A stretch of DNA of 64,000 nucleotides from Thermococcus barophilus MP (GTDB lineage: Archaea; Methanobacteriota_B; Thermococci; Thermococcales; Thermococcaceae), in contig NC_014804.1 of the NCBI RefSeq assembly GCF_000151105.2, positions 1,178,001 to 1,242,000 on the forward strand. The letters run 5' to 3'. A program made the translations under genes and the position numbers. Within the stretch, counting starts at the first letter, position 1. Every line of letters starts with the position of its first letter. The notes beneath the pieces were generated by a model. It saw nothing but the letters and a program-made list of their open reading frames with translations, was not told where the DNA came from and ran no database searches. This document shows positions 56,133-64,000 of the stretch, in pieces.

Positions 56133-56969
56133 TTAAAGCGCCTTCAGGAGCTGGTAGATAACTGAGAAGTCCTCATCTTCAATCCCCCTGGATAATGCCA
56201 TGCTGTAGAGTTCTTTTACTTGAGCATTTAAGAATACCGGCTTTCTGACACTTTTTGCCAGCTCGTAGGCATATGTTAGATCCTTTAAAAGGTTTTTAAC
56301 TGAGAAATGGGTTGAGAAGTCCTCCGTAAGAAGCTTTTCCTTCTTGGCTTTTAAAACAATAGAATTCCCAGCACCATTCTCAAGGATTTCGATAAGCTCA
56401 CTCTTTTCTATTCCCGCTTTTTCTCCCAGTGCAACGGCTTCCCCAATGGCAACCATAAACGCTCCAAGTACAAAGTTATTTATGAGCTTCAGCTTGGTAG
56501 CCTTTCCAGGCTCTTTAAAGTAAAATATCTTTTTTCCAAGCCTCTGGAGATAGGGAAGTACAATCCTATATGCCTCCTCGTTGCCGCTGACAAGTATCGT
56601 AAGCTGTCCATTCCTCGCAGGTATAACACTTCCAATGACTGGACTTTCAAGATAATGTGCCCCAGCATTCTTAAACATTTCATGGAACTCAAGAACCATC
56701 TTGAAGTGGTTTGTCGTTGTATCGACTATTATCTTCCCCCGCAGGTCAGCCTTGAGAATTCTCTCAGCAACTTCTTGGACAGCCTTGCTATCATAGAGCG
56801 AGAGAAATACAACATCTGCCTTAGAAACAACTTCTTCGGGACTTTCTGCGATGTTTTTAAAGCCTTCAGCCTTTTCTCTCGTTCTATTCCATACTATAAT
56901 CTCGAACTCTTCACTCAGTCTTTCTGCCATAGCCCTCCCTATATGTCCAAGACCTATCCATCCAATCAC
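56133..56969 (-). CDS. 3-hydroxyisobutyrate dehydrogenase-family oxidoreductase
   Basis: A 278-residue beta-hydroxyacid dehydrogenase. VIGWIGLGHIGRAMAERL is the NAD(P)-binding motif at the N-terminus, ESPVIGSVIPARNGQLTILVSG the substrate loop, and GKATKLKLINNFVLGAFM contains the catalytic Lys. Typical substrates are 3-hydroxyisobutyrate, glyoxylate/succinic semialdehyde or tartronate. GTG 56969 is chosen because it gives the GGTGAT-N4-start pattern seen in many genes here; ATG 56975 would fall inside that site. Confidence 0.88.
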   Translation of the reverse strand: MIGWIGLGHIGRAMAERLSEEFEIIVWNRTREKAEGFKNIAESPEEVVSKADVVFLSLYDSKAVQEVAERILKADLRGKIIVDTTTNHFKMVLEFHEMFKNAGAHYLESPVIGSVIPARNGQLTILVSGNEEAYRIVLPYLQRLGKKIFYFKEPGKATKLKLINNFVLGAFMVAIGEAVALGEKAGIEKSELIEILENGAGNSIVLKAKKEKLLTEDFSTHFSVKNLLKDLTYAYELAKSVRKPVFLNAQVKELYSMALSRGIEDEDFSVIYQLLKAL

Positions 56970-57039
56970 CGCCATCACCAACGTTTAACTCAGAGCTAAA
57001 TTTAATAGGATTGTCGCTAATGTCCTGGGGGGTGGTGTT

Positions 57040-57579
57040 GTGGAGCTCTTCGAAGTTCTTAGAAGAAGGAGAAGCATAAGACGCTTTCAAGAAAAAGCTG
57101 TGCCGAGAGAGATCATCGAAAAGCTTCTTGAGGCAGCTTTTCTCTCACCAAGCTCCTACAACAAGAGGCCCTGGCATTTCATAGTTGTTGATGATAGGGA
57201 GTTGCTCAAAAAGCTCTCAAAAGCAAAGCTGGGTGCTTCTGGGCTGGCAACAGCATCAGTGGCAATAGTTGTGACGGCAGATGAAAGCAGAAGCGATGTA
57301 TGGATCGAGGATGCAAGCATAGCAGCAGAACACATTCAATTAGCAGCGGTTGCCTTAGGTTTAGGTTCGTTCTGGATCCAAATCAGAAACAGGATGCATG
57401 ATGAGGAAAAGACTGCAGAGGAATACGTCAGAGATCTCCTTAACATTCCAAAGAACTATCGTGTGTTGTGCATCATTGGAATCGGGTACCCAGCCGAAAA
57501 AAAGAGGCCCCACGGAAAAGACATTTTTGAATGGGAAAAAGTTAGCTATAACAGATTCGGCGAGCATTTCAAAGATTGA
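57040..57579 (+). CDS. Nitroreductase-family protein
   Basis: A 179-residue FMN-dependent nitroreductase: LFEVLRRRRSIRRFQEKAVPREIIEKLLEAAFLSPSSYNKRPWHFIVV is the signature (given in parts), and IAAEHIQLAAVALGLGSFWIQIR completes the FMN site. It would use NAD(P)H to reduce nitro or quinone compounds, or act in redox balance. GTG 57040 has GGGGGGTGG upstream. Distinct from the SagB-type relative at 14933. Confidence 0.92.
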   Translation: MELFEVLRRRRSIRRFQEKAVPREIIEKLLEAAFLSPSSYNKRPWHFIVVDDRELLKKLSKAKLGASGLATASVAIVVTADESRSDVWIEDASIAAEHIQLAAVALGLGSFWIQIRNRMHDEEKTAEEYVRDLLNIPKNYRVLCIIGIGYPAEKKRPHGKDIFEWEKVSYNRFGEHFKD

Positions 57580-57660
57580 AGTTGCTTAATTTCATTATGA
57601 AAATTTTTTCAGGATAAAGCTTATTTAGTGCCAGCATGCCAGAACTCCAGGGTGAGAAAA

Positions 57661-58014
57661 ATGTTCAGATACAGAAAAAAGGTTGGATTAAGCTTTGAAG
57701 AGGCTGAAAAGAAGTTCAAAGAAGAACTCAAAAAGAGGGGCTACAAAGTTGTCTTAGAAATGAACGCAAGTGAAGTTATAAAGAGAAATGTTGGAGCGGA
57801 ATTCGAACCGTATAAAATCTTCTATATCTGCAATCCCAAGGTCTTCTATGAAATGACAAAGAGAGAATACGAAATTGGATCTTTTGCTCCATGCCCAGTT
57901 ATTCTTTACAAGAAGGAGGACAACGTTTACTTTGCAATAAATACCGCCGAAGAAGTCCTCGACATCATCAGAGAGCCTCTTGAAGTCGTTAAGGACACTC
58001 TCAAGGAGCTTTAA
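57661..58014 (+). CDS. DUF302 protein
   Basis: A 117-residue DUF302 protein: MFRYRKKVGLSFEEAEKKFKEELKKRGY, YKIFYICNPKVFYEMTKREYEIGSFAPCPVILYKKEDNVYFAI. The conserved Cys is in APCPVI. ATG 57661 follows GGTGAG. It lies 80 bases after the nitroreductase on the same strand. Confidence 0.88.
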   Translation: MFRYRKKVGLSFEEAEKKFKEELKKRGYKVVLEMNASEVIKRNVGAEFEPYKIFYICNPKVFYEMTKREYEIGSFAPCPVILYKKEDNVYFAINTAEEVLDIIREPLEVVKDTLKEL

Positions 58015-58088
58015 GCTCCCCTACAATTATCCCTTTGTATTGCCCTCTATTTTCAATATTTATAAAGTCCAAGGTCGAATTACCAAAT

Positions 58089-58751
58089 ATGCACGAAGTT
58101 GAAATCGACGGCAAGAAAATCAAATACGAATTAATTCTACGTCCTGTCCGATATATGAGAATTTATGTCCACCCTGAAGGTTATCTGAGAATAGTCTCCC
58201 CAACTCAGAATGTAAAGCCCATTCTGAAATCAAAGGAACACTGGATTTTAAAAAATCTTGAAAAAGTTGAAAGAGGAAAGACGTTGGCATCCCGTGGATT
58301 CCCGCTTTTTGGAAGATTCTATGAAGTTCGGGAGTGCAGAAAGACCGAGATTTTTAATGATGTCATTTGTGTTTCAAACCTTGAAAGCCTGAAAAGAAAA
58401 ATCAAAAGGGAGCTTAAAAAGAAAATTGACAAAATAATTGAGAAGAGAACAGAAGAAATTGGAAAAAAGCCTAACAAGATGTTCATCAGAGTTCAGAAAA
58501 ACAAGTGGGGCAGTTGCTCATCAAAAGGAAATTTAAGCCTTAACATAGCACTTGCAGCTCTTCCAGAGGAGCTTTTGGATTATGTCGTAACCCATGAGCT
58601 TGCCCATCTGTTGGAGCTGAACCACTCCAAACACTTCTGGAAGCTTGTGGCAAAAATCCACCCAGATTATAAGAAAAAGAGGGATGAGCTAAAGCTGTGG
58701 TGGGTAATCGTTAATAACAATGAGCTGTGGAAAAAGATTTTGGGTGGGTAG
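58089..58751 (+). CDS. YgjP/M48-like zinc metallopeptidase (UPF/DUF45 type)
   Basis: A 220-residue protein. The first half has the YgjP/SprT-like layout (MRIYVHPEGYLRIVSP), WGSCSSKGNLSLN is a DUF45 motif, and VVTHELAHLLELNHSKHFWKLV provides HExxH plus a third His ligand (HSKHFW). Likely a soluble protease linked to DNA repair or protein quality control. ATG 58089 appears leaderless, with TATA (TATTTATAAA, about 58056-58065) 25-30 bases upstream. Confidence 0.88.
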   Translation: MHEVEIDGKKIKYELILRPVRYMRIYVHPEGYLRIVSPTQNVKPILKSKEHWILKNLEKVERGKTLASRGFPLFGRFYEVRECRKTEIFNDVICVSNLESLKRKIKRELKKKIDKIIEKRTEEIGKKPNKMFIRVQKNKWGSCSSKGNLSLNIALAALPEELLDYVVTHELAHLLELNHSKHFWKLVAKIHPDYKKKRDELKLWWVIVNNNELWKKILGG

Positions 58752-58753
58752 GG

Positions 58754-59509
58754 ATGAAGGTGATAGTCCTGGGTTCTGGCTCATATAGTGGAACCCCTAA
58801 ACCCCTGTGCAGCTGTGAAAACTGCGTTAGAGCGAGAAAATACCCACAGCACAGAAGAACGAGGTTCTCGGTCTTCATTCCGGAGATAAAAGCGTTGATC
58901 GATCCATCACCCGATCTGCACTACCACCTGGAACATTTGAACATGGATGTGAAAAGGGTTTTCATAACTCATGCCCACTTTGATCACATAGCTGGGCTTC
59001 CAGAACTGCAGATTTTCAAGGGAGTTAAGTTTTACTCGCACGAATATGCGGTAAATACTGCAAAACATTTGCAGGAGCTTTTCTTAGGTGAGAGAGACTG
59101 GGAGTACATACCCTTAGAATTCAACCGCTGGTATGACTTTGGATTCAGAGTCTATCACTTCCCAACGATACATCAACCAATAAAGGCTGCTGGAGGATTT
59201 GTTATTGAGATTGGAAAGAAGAAGATTGCAATTACTGGAGATACTGGGCCCGAGATTTTAGGTGATGAGAATGCCATAGAGATTATGAAAGGATCCGATC
59301 TGCTCATAGCAGAAATGACTAAGAAACACTCTGTGCCGAAAACCCATCTTGGGGTTGAAGATGCAATAAAGCTGGCACAAAAAGTTGAGGCTAAGAAGAC
59401 GGTTTTTGCCCACATAAGCCACAGCAACTACACTCAAGAGAGGCTTGAAGATATGGTTAGAGATCATGGCTACATAATTGCAAGGGACTTTATGTATGTG
59501 GAGGTTTAG
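58754..59509 (+). CDS. MBL-fold metallohydrolase (PhnP-like)
   Basis: A 251-residue metallo-beta-lactamase-fold enzyme. SGSYSGTPKPLCSCENCVRARKYPQHRRTRFS is the PhnP-type N-terminus (in parts), HAHFDHIAGLPEL the metal site, and GGFVIEIGKKKIAITGDTGPEI follows. It hydrolyses phosphodiester-type substrates such as cyclic phosphates. GGTAGGG precedes ATG 58754; the stop of the metallopeptidase is three bases upstream, so they are co-transcribed. Confidence 0.93.
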   Translation: MKVIVLGSGSYSGTPKPLCSCENCVRARKYPQHRRTRFSVFIPEIKALIDPSPDLHYHLEHLNMDVKRVFITHAHFDHIAGLPELQIFKGVKFYSHEYAVNTAKHLQELFLGERDWEYIPLEFNRWYDFGFRVYHFPTIHQPIKAAGGFVIEIGKKKIAITGDTGPEILGDENAIEIMKGSDLLIAEMTKKHSVPKTHLGVEDAIKLAQKVEAKKTVFAHISHSNYTQERLEDMVRDHGYIIARDFMYVEV

Positions 59510-59556
59510 CGTGAGAATAACATATCCAATTTCGACAACATAAGTTCAAAAAAAGT

Positions 59557-60690
59557 TTAGAAACTATGAATCTTAGATTTATCAAATGGATAATCAACAG
59601 ATTTTATCAGTTTGCCCCAAGACACCTTAATTTTTTTTCTCTTTAATTTATCTGGGACATAATTTTGTAACCAATGCTCAAATAAATTCTCAAATTTAAT
59701 ATTCCTCCATTTTGGTCTTTCGTTATTGTTAATTACCTCTCTTAAGTTATTTACATGTGGAAATAAATAGACTCCTCTCTTTATATTATGGTACTCAAAC
59801 CCATAGAGTCCTAATATTCTAAATGCCCTTGAGACCAGTTTTAGTTTTCTAGAAGGACTGACAAATGTTGAGGTATTAACATTCTCACCTAGAATCTTAA
59901 GAAGTTCTTTATAAATCCCATCTGTGATATGAAAGGTTCCAGCACCGCTACTATATCCAACAAAGATACTAAGAGGAAGCGTGTCATAGTACAAATCCTC
60001 GTATAGCTTACTTCGTCCATAAGCACTTAAGGTATATATAAACAAAAGCCTTGCAGGGAGGATTCTTTTTTTCTTTGCTGTAACTTTGTTTTTGTATTTT
60101 TCCCTATATCTTTTTCGAATTTCAACAGATGCTAAAGACATAGAAACCATTTTTCCACCGAAAATTTTATTATATGGTGGAAGAGCACCAATTCTCTGTC
60201 CATACAATGATTGATTAATCCAATAGTCCCGAGTTTCTTTTGTAATACCCAAATACTCATCTCTTGCTTTACAATATAATATTGGGCTTTGTAAAACAAC
60301 TAATCCAAAAGGAAGATTGTGATACTTGTCAAAAAGCATGTAATAAATTCTCCGACCAACGGATTTTTCATAAGGTAAACTCCACCATACAAGATTCCAC
60401 CATTTAAATAAAATATATTCCTCTGTCCCTCTTTCAACAAACTTAACTTCAAGTTTTATATCTTCCAGATTGATTTCCATGTCCTTGTAGTACTCTCTAA
60501 TAAGGGGATAATATTGTTCCAGAAAATCTTTATGTTTGTATAATTGTTCTATTCGTCTTTTGCTATGTAACAGTCTCAGAAAGTCCTTTGAGTAGTCTTT
60601 GGGTTTTAAATGAGGATTTACTAAAAAGCCTAGTTCATGAAAATACGAAATAAGCTTTTCTCTAATTTCATCTAAGTTTTGCTCGTTCAT
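59557..60690 (-). CDS. Possible DUF4338/DruA-like protein in a HerA-NurA operon
   Basis: A 377-residue protein with no catalytic motif I can name. The middle block (FKWWNLVWWSLPYEKSVGRRIYYMLFD, GLVVLQSPILYCKARDEYLGITK, NQSLYGQRIGALPPYNKIFGGKMVSMSLASVEIRKRYREKY, given in pieces) recalls the DUF4338 proteins (Druantia anti-phage DruA family) in sequence style, but I am not certain. GAGGGG precedes the ATG. It is third in an operon after NurA- and HerA-like genes and is markedly AT-rich, which fits a mobile defence module. Confidence 0.45.
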   Translation of the reverse strand: MNEQNLDEIREKLISYFHELGFLVNPHLKPKDYSKDFLRLLHSKRRIEQLYKHKDFLEQYYPLIREYYKDMEINLEDIKLEVKFVERGTEEYILFKWWNLVWWSLPYEKSVGRRIYYMLFDKYHNLPFGLVVLQSPILYCKARDEYLGITKETRDYWINQSLYGQRIGALPPYNKIFGGKMVSMSLASVEIRKRYREKYKNKVTAKKKRILPARLLFIYTLSAYGRSKLYEDLYYDTLPLSIFVGYSSGAGTFHITDGIYKELLKILGENVNTSTFVSPSRKLKLVSRAFRILGLYGFEYHNIKRGVYLFPHVNNLREVINNNERPKWRNIKFENLFEHWLQNYVPDKLKRKKIKVSWGKLIKSVDYPFDKSKIHSF

Positions 60691-60726
60691 AATGTTTCCC
60701 CTCAGTGAGTATAATCTTAACCAAAG

Positions 60727-62529
60727 TTACTTGATACTTAAATTATTTGCCACTAGGAATTCACTATCGTATTTTAGGGCAGTTATAAACAAGGGTGCGC
60801 CTGAAACTGATAAGGGAGATACTGGGCCAAATACCATAAATGGATATTCTCTTTCTCCCAACACTGCAGAACTTTGTGGATCTTTAAAGGACTGGTACAG
60901 AGCTAGATAGTTATTATTCATTCCTCCTCCAACAATTTCTTTTAATGTCCTAAGCTCTGAACCCCAAGAGAGCCCATATCCAAAGAAATACACTCTCATT
61001 TGATTAATTAATTCTGGATGTAGGCTTGCTATTGTTTGACTTATAAACATCCATCCTAGACCATATTTTCTTGTCGTCCTTACTGCATCTACAAAGTTAA
61101 TTCTTAGTGCCTCAAGTTCTTCCTCCTCTTGTCGTTCTCTTGGAGCAAATCTATGCGCCTCATCAATTACGACCAATGTGTTAAGTTGCTCACCTTGTTT
61201 AAATTTCTCGTTACCAACTTGCTTAAGGGCATTGATAATATCATTTAGGACTAATCTCTGTATCTTATCATTCCAAAATATTTCCTCTGCACCTTGTTCA
61301 GATAAATCAATAAACAGAATGACTTTCTCATATGCTATTTTTTGAATAAGCTGTTGTAGAGGTAACTTGCTTTCAACATCCTTGGCAAATAGTAATGTAA
61401 TTCTTTTCCAATCTTCATATAGCTCTTCAAAACGTGTCTCAATAGCAGTAACTATTCTGCGTCGTCTATCTTCAGATGCGTATATCCTCTTAAGAGTGTC
61501 TTCAAGTTGAATAAATTCTATAACTTTCATAAAAACTCCCCTATGATGAGCGGTTTCAATGCTTGTAGGTATTAAAGAGGTTCGAGATAAATGATATGTA
61601 ATTTTTTCCTTTTTCTTTTTCTCGTAATTCTTAGGATTCTGTAAATAACTAACAATTAAATCCGCTGCTATTTCCTGATTTTCTGGAGACTTTATTCCCA
61701 TTTTATGTAAAAATCCAGAAACCATTAAAATCTTCTTAAATGTTCCTGGATCACTTAATGAGATATTTGTTATAGGCCAAACTTCCACTTTTCGGTTTAA
61801 TTTTTGTTGTAAAATTTTCCTTAAAATTCCATTCTCCTTAATTTCTTTTGAAAACTCTCCTTGAGGATCTAGAACAACTATTGACATTTCTGGATGTCTA
61901 GCATATGCAATAATTAACATCCTTGCCATGTATGATTTTCCTGAACCAGTTTTACCAAACACCCCAATATGATACGCCTCGCCTAATCCGCGGCCATCAT
62001 CACTCTTTCCAAAATGCTTGAATATCATAGGTAGGTAAATATTAGTATTGTATATCTTACCAACATAAAACAATTCATCTTTATGTGGCTCCATAAGAGC
62101 ATCTAAAATTTCTTGACTTAGTAAATAAACCCTTGTCCCAGTAGGCGGAACTGAGGCCATTCTTGTCGGAATGACCTTGTCTTCTTGAACAGAATAAACT
62201 GCACTAATTCCAATTTCTATTTGTCTAGTATCATGTTTTGTTGTTAATGGATTTGCTTCCCCTCTGACACTAATTATCTTTTGAATTGGATGCCTTTCAA
62301 TGTGGGGGTTTCTCAACTGGATTGAAGTTATTTGTCCTAGAGCATAGGTAGGCAAGCCATCTTGAGAGAACGGTATTACACAAGGATTTCCAACGATACC
62401 CTTTTCATAGGCAGTTTCAAGTAACTCAACGTTTAAGGTAAGATTTGTTGAAGGAGATATTACAACCCCAATCCAATCGGCACTTCTAGAGATTCCACTC
62501 TCGATTTTTTCTTTGATACTTTCATTCAT
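60727..62529 (-). CDS. HerA-like DNA translocase/ATPase (non-canonical)
   Basis: A 600-residue HerA/FtsK-type ATPase. An N-terminal HAS-barrel (DWIGVVISPSTNLTLNVELLE, AYEKGIVGNPCVIPF) is followed by Walker A HIGVFGKTGSGKSYMARML near residue 195, Walker B LVVIDEAHRFAPRE near residue 475 and a C-terminal cap. HerA hexamers pump DNA and activate NurA nuclease. It is unlike the usual herA-mre11-rad50-nurA repair operon because Mre11/Rad50 are absent and a different third gene follows. ATG 62529 overlaps the end of the NurA-like gene by eight bases. Confidence 0.85.
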   Translation of the reverse strand: MNESIKEKIESGISRSADWIGVVISPSTNLTLNVELLETAYEKGIVGNPCVIPFSQDGLPTYALGQITSIQLRNPHIERHPIQKIISVRGEANPLTTKHDTRQIEIGISAVYSVQEDKVIPTRMASVPPTGTRVYLLSQEILDALMEPHKDELFYVGKIYNTNIYLPMIFKHFGKSDDGRGLGEAYHIGVFGKTGSGKSYMARMLIIAYARHPEMSIVVLDPQGEFSKEIKENGILRKILQQKLNRKVEVWPITNISLSDPGTFKKILMVSGFLHKMGIKSPENQEIAADLIVSYLQNPKNYEKKKKEKITYHLSRTSLIPTSIETAHHRGVFMKVIEFIQLEDTLKRIYASEDRRRRIVTAIETRFEELYEDWKRITLLFAKDVESKLPLQQLIQKIAYEKVILFIDLSEQGAEEIFWNDKIQRLVLNDIINALKQVGNEKFKQGEQLNTLVVIDEAHRFAPRERQEEEELEALRINFVDAVRTTRKYGLGWMFISQTIASLHPELINQMRVYFFGYGLSWGSELRTLKEIVGGGMNNNYLALYQSFKDPQSSAVLGEREYPFMVFGPVSPLSVSGAPLFITALKYDSEFLVANNLSIK

Positions 62530-63733
62530 ACCCACCCACACTCCGGTATTCATGCATAGCCAAAAGAACATCAACAGGATTCATTTCAAGATCCAAGACT
62601 GCTAAATCAGAGAGTACAATATCCTTTATTTCACTTAACGCTCCTCCGAGATGTTTAACAAACAAATCAGCTAGATATAGGGGATATGGTTCTATTATTC
62701 CTGGGAATTTAGATTGATCTTGCAATGCTTTTATAACTAGTGACAAACGAGCTTTATTTTTTGCTACATTTTTTGGTATTTCAACCCTCAAAGCAGGTTG
62801 AGATGAGGAAGGTTTGTAATAAATTACATAAAGATCTTCTAATGCCGAGATTATACGACTTACATAATCCTCATAATGTGGTCCAATAAATTTTGCCATT
62901 TGAGTTTTTCCACTGAGGTGCCATTTCCCTTCCTCTTTGTATTTTTGAAGCCTGATTGGACCAACAATTTCTTCTGGCTTTAATATAAGAGACAAAAGCG
63001 CTTTATCATTGTATGTGTTGAGGGGTATCACTTTTAATAATTCTGGATAATTCTCAATTAAATGCATACAGATTTCATTCCTGCTGCTATATTTGGGTAC
63101 TCCTGCAAATACTTGGTCGCTTTTGGGAGAGGTTACAACTTTTAGATAGTTTTTTAAGGTATCCTCTGCCCTTTCGATGTAAATATCCCGCAGAGTGCTT
63201 GGTATATCCTCACTGTCCAATATCGAAAAAGACATTCCTGTCTTTATTAAGTGAGTTGTTAATGATCCGTCGATAAAGACTACATTATGGGGAGCTTTTG
63301 TTGCAAGTTCTAACTCATATGAAAACATTAATCCTGTTGCTAATGTAGAAGTCTTGGATTTATGTTCTACAGGAAAAATCTTTGCTATATGATGAGGTTT
63401 TTCCCATAACCGCTTTTCATAAGGAGGTAATCCTTCTACAGCTACTGCTGCTATTCCTACAACGTCTAAAGCTATTTGCTTGCTAATTGCGTATGCTCCA
63501 TCAACACCACAAACTGTTGGATCAATACCCCGATATTCTAATATTTCCCCACTACTTCTTAATAAGCCTTCCTCATCTAGGTAGTACCTAATGTCTCTTT
63601 TTAAACTTTGTAACTTTTTTAGATAACTATCTACTTTTGAAAAAACATCACATCTATACTGTTTAATCATTTCATCAACCATCGCTTCAGGAAGAAAATC
63701 AAGATATGTTTGTTTTTTATCTCGCATTTGCAT
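62522..63733 (-). CDS. NurA-domain nuclease (non-canonical)
   Basis: A 403-residue NurA-type 5'-3' nuclease. VCGVDGAYAISKQIALDVVGIAAVAVEG has the first acidic residue of the RNase H-like NurA core, HNVVFIDGSLTTHLIK the second, with later acidic/His positions near the C-terminus (YLADLFVKHLGGALSEIKDIVLSDLAVLDLE). It resects DNA ends with HerA. Leaderless-looking start: TATA-like TTAAAATATTA about 25 bases upstream of ATG 63733. Its operon companion HerA and a possible DruA-like protein suggest defence. Compared with canonical NurA it is somewhat larger. Confidence 0.8.
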   Translation of the reverse strand: MQMRDKKQTYLDFLPEAMVDEMIKQYRCDVFSKVDSYLKKLQSLKRDIRYYLDEEGLLRSSGEILEYRGIDPTVCGVDGAYAISKQIALDVVGIAAVAVEGLPPYEKRLWEKPHHIAKIFPVEHKSKTSTLATGLMFSYELELATKAPHNVVFIDGSLTTHLIKTGMSFSILDSEDIPSTLRDIYIERAEDTLKNYLKVVTSPKSDQVFAGVPKYSSRNEICMHLIENYPELLKVIPLNTYNDKALLSLILKPEEIVGPIRLQKYKEEGKWHLSGKTQMAKFIGPHYEDYVSRIISALEDLYVIYYKPSSSQPALRVEIPKNVAKNKARLSLVIKALQDQSKFPGIIEPYPLYLADLFVKHLGGALSEIKDIVLSDLAVLDLEMNPVDVLLAMHEYRSVGGYE

Positions 63734-63842
63734 ATTTAAATATCGGATTAGATAATATTTTAAGTTTTCTATTATTAATTAACACAAAATTATTTTAGAC
63801 ATGAATTAAAAATAAAGATCCATACTTAAAGAATTTATTTGA

Positions 63843-64000
63843 TCATTCTCCAATAGCCTGCAGGACTATTCTCCTTCTTCTTGGTCTTACATCAAGCTCA
63901 ACGAAGAATATCTGCTGCCAGATGCCTCTCATCAGTTCACCATCAATGATTGGCAGAACCAAGGACGGCCCAAGCAGAGAAGCCCTCAGATGAGAATGAG
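63843..64000 (-). CDS. YjbQ/UPF0047-family protein, 3' part
   Basis: The last 52 codons are visible; the gene begins beyond base 64000. Reading the minus strand gives HSHLRASLLGPSLVLPIIDG, GIWQQIFFVELDVRPRRRRIVL, then the stop: the C-terminal signature of the YjbQ (UPF0047) family, thiamine-phosphate-synthase-like small proteins of unclear role. The conserved His-x-His-L and R-rich end are present. Confidence 0.92.
   Translation of the reverse strand, partial: HSHLRASLLGPSLVLPIIDGELMRGIWQQIFFVELDVRPRRRRIVLQAIGE

Noticed and set aside
1-64000. CRISPR arrays, transposases, tRNA or rRNA genes
   Set aside because: No regularly spaced repeats, no IS-like inverted repeats or DDE/serine recombinases, and no tRNA cloverleaf or rRNA sequence seen by eye in the gaps.

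Overview
This window is archaeal chromosomal DNA from the order Thermococcales, most likely a Thermococcus species. Several proteins point there together: an N4-bis(aminopropyl)spermidine synthase (branched-chain polyamine synthase) nearly identical in layout to Thermococcus BpsA, HypA followed by a Mrp/MinD-type ATPase in place of classical HypB, archaeal phosphopantothenate synthetase, a Lrp-like copper regulator with a TRASH metal-binding domain, and a CGP-CTERM surface protein. Shine-Dalgarno sites are strong (GGAGGTG, or GGTGAT four bases before the start) and alternate with leaderless TATA promoters. No rRNA, tRNA, CRISPR array or insertion sequence was recognised, and no gap between genes exceeds about 300 bases.

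Layout. 1-3 kb: a truncated MinD-type ATPase divergent from a NifX-like protein, then a GbsR/MarR regulator divergent from a radical SAM/SPASM enzyme with a clear palindromic operator between them. 3-4 kb: a TehA-type transporter broken by a one-base frameshift. 4-7 kb: hydrogenase maturation (HypA, HypB-like ATPase, HycI protease) and bpsA. 7-15 kb: secreted or surface proteins, a COG1709-type HTH protein and phosphopantothenate synthetase. 15-27 kb: a copper block (CopA, CopR, a CcdA-like membrane protein, a Met/His-rich membrane protein, a SHOCT protein, CopB) interrupted by a transsulfuration operon (cysteine/cystathionine beta-synthase, cystathionine gamma-lyase/synthase, methyltransferase).

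27-35 kb: the most unusual locus, two head-to-tail transcription units encoding one clear and two possible ESCRT-III/Snf7-like coiled-coil proteins, a katanin/Vps4-like AAA ATPase with an MIT-like N-terminus, a membrane-anchored Ser/Thr kinase, a PP2C phosphatase, a long coiled-coil protein and a small unknown protein. I read it as a candidate phospho-regulated membrane-remodelling system.

35-45 kb: more metal handling (DUF302, two methyltransferases, a Zn/Cd-type P-type ATPase with its ArsR repressor and operator, an ArsB/NhaD-type transporter, YHS and HMA proteins, a CoA-binding protein, FTR1 iron permease). Five copper/metal promoters here share a CATTTTG motif next to the TATA box, and the FTR1 and peroxiredoxin promoters share TTAGGnnnnCCTAA boxes. 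45-50 kb: peroxiredoxin, an Lrp-type regulator with a Cys cluster, a membrane protein carrying a cytochrome b5-like domain, and a lipoprotein with an internal duplication. 50-59.5 kb: SufCBD, ThiI, an E1-like enzyme, ferritin, a beta-hydroxyacid dehydrogenase, nitroreductase, a third DUF302 protein, a YgjP-type metallopeptidase and an MBL-fold hydrolase. 59.5-63.8 kb: an AT-rich operon of NurA-like nuclease, HerA-like ATPase and a possible DUF4338/DruA-like protein, a candidate defence module. The window ends inside a YjbQ-family gene.

Base composition is mosaic. AT-rich stretches (1-12 kb, 53-64 kb) alternate with GC-rich ones (12.3-16.5, 21.7-23.8, 27.2-35 and 45-49 kb), and some switches fall inside genes, which suggests recombination between Thermococcus lineages of different composition.
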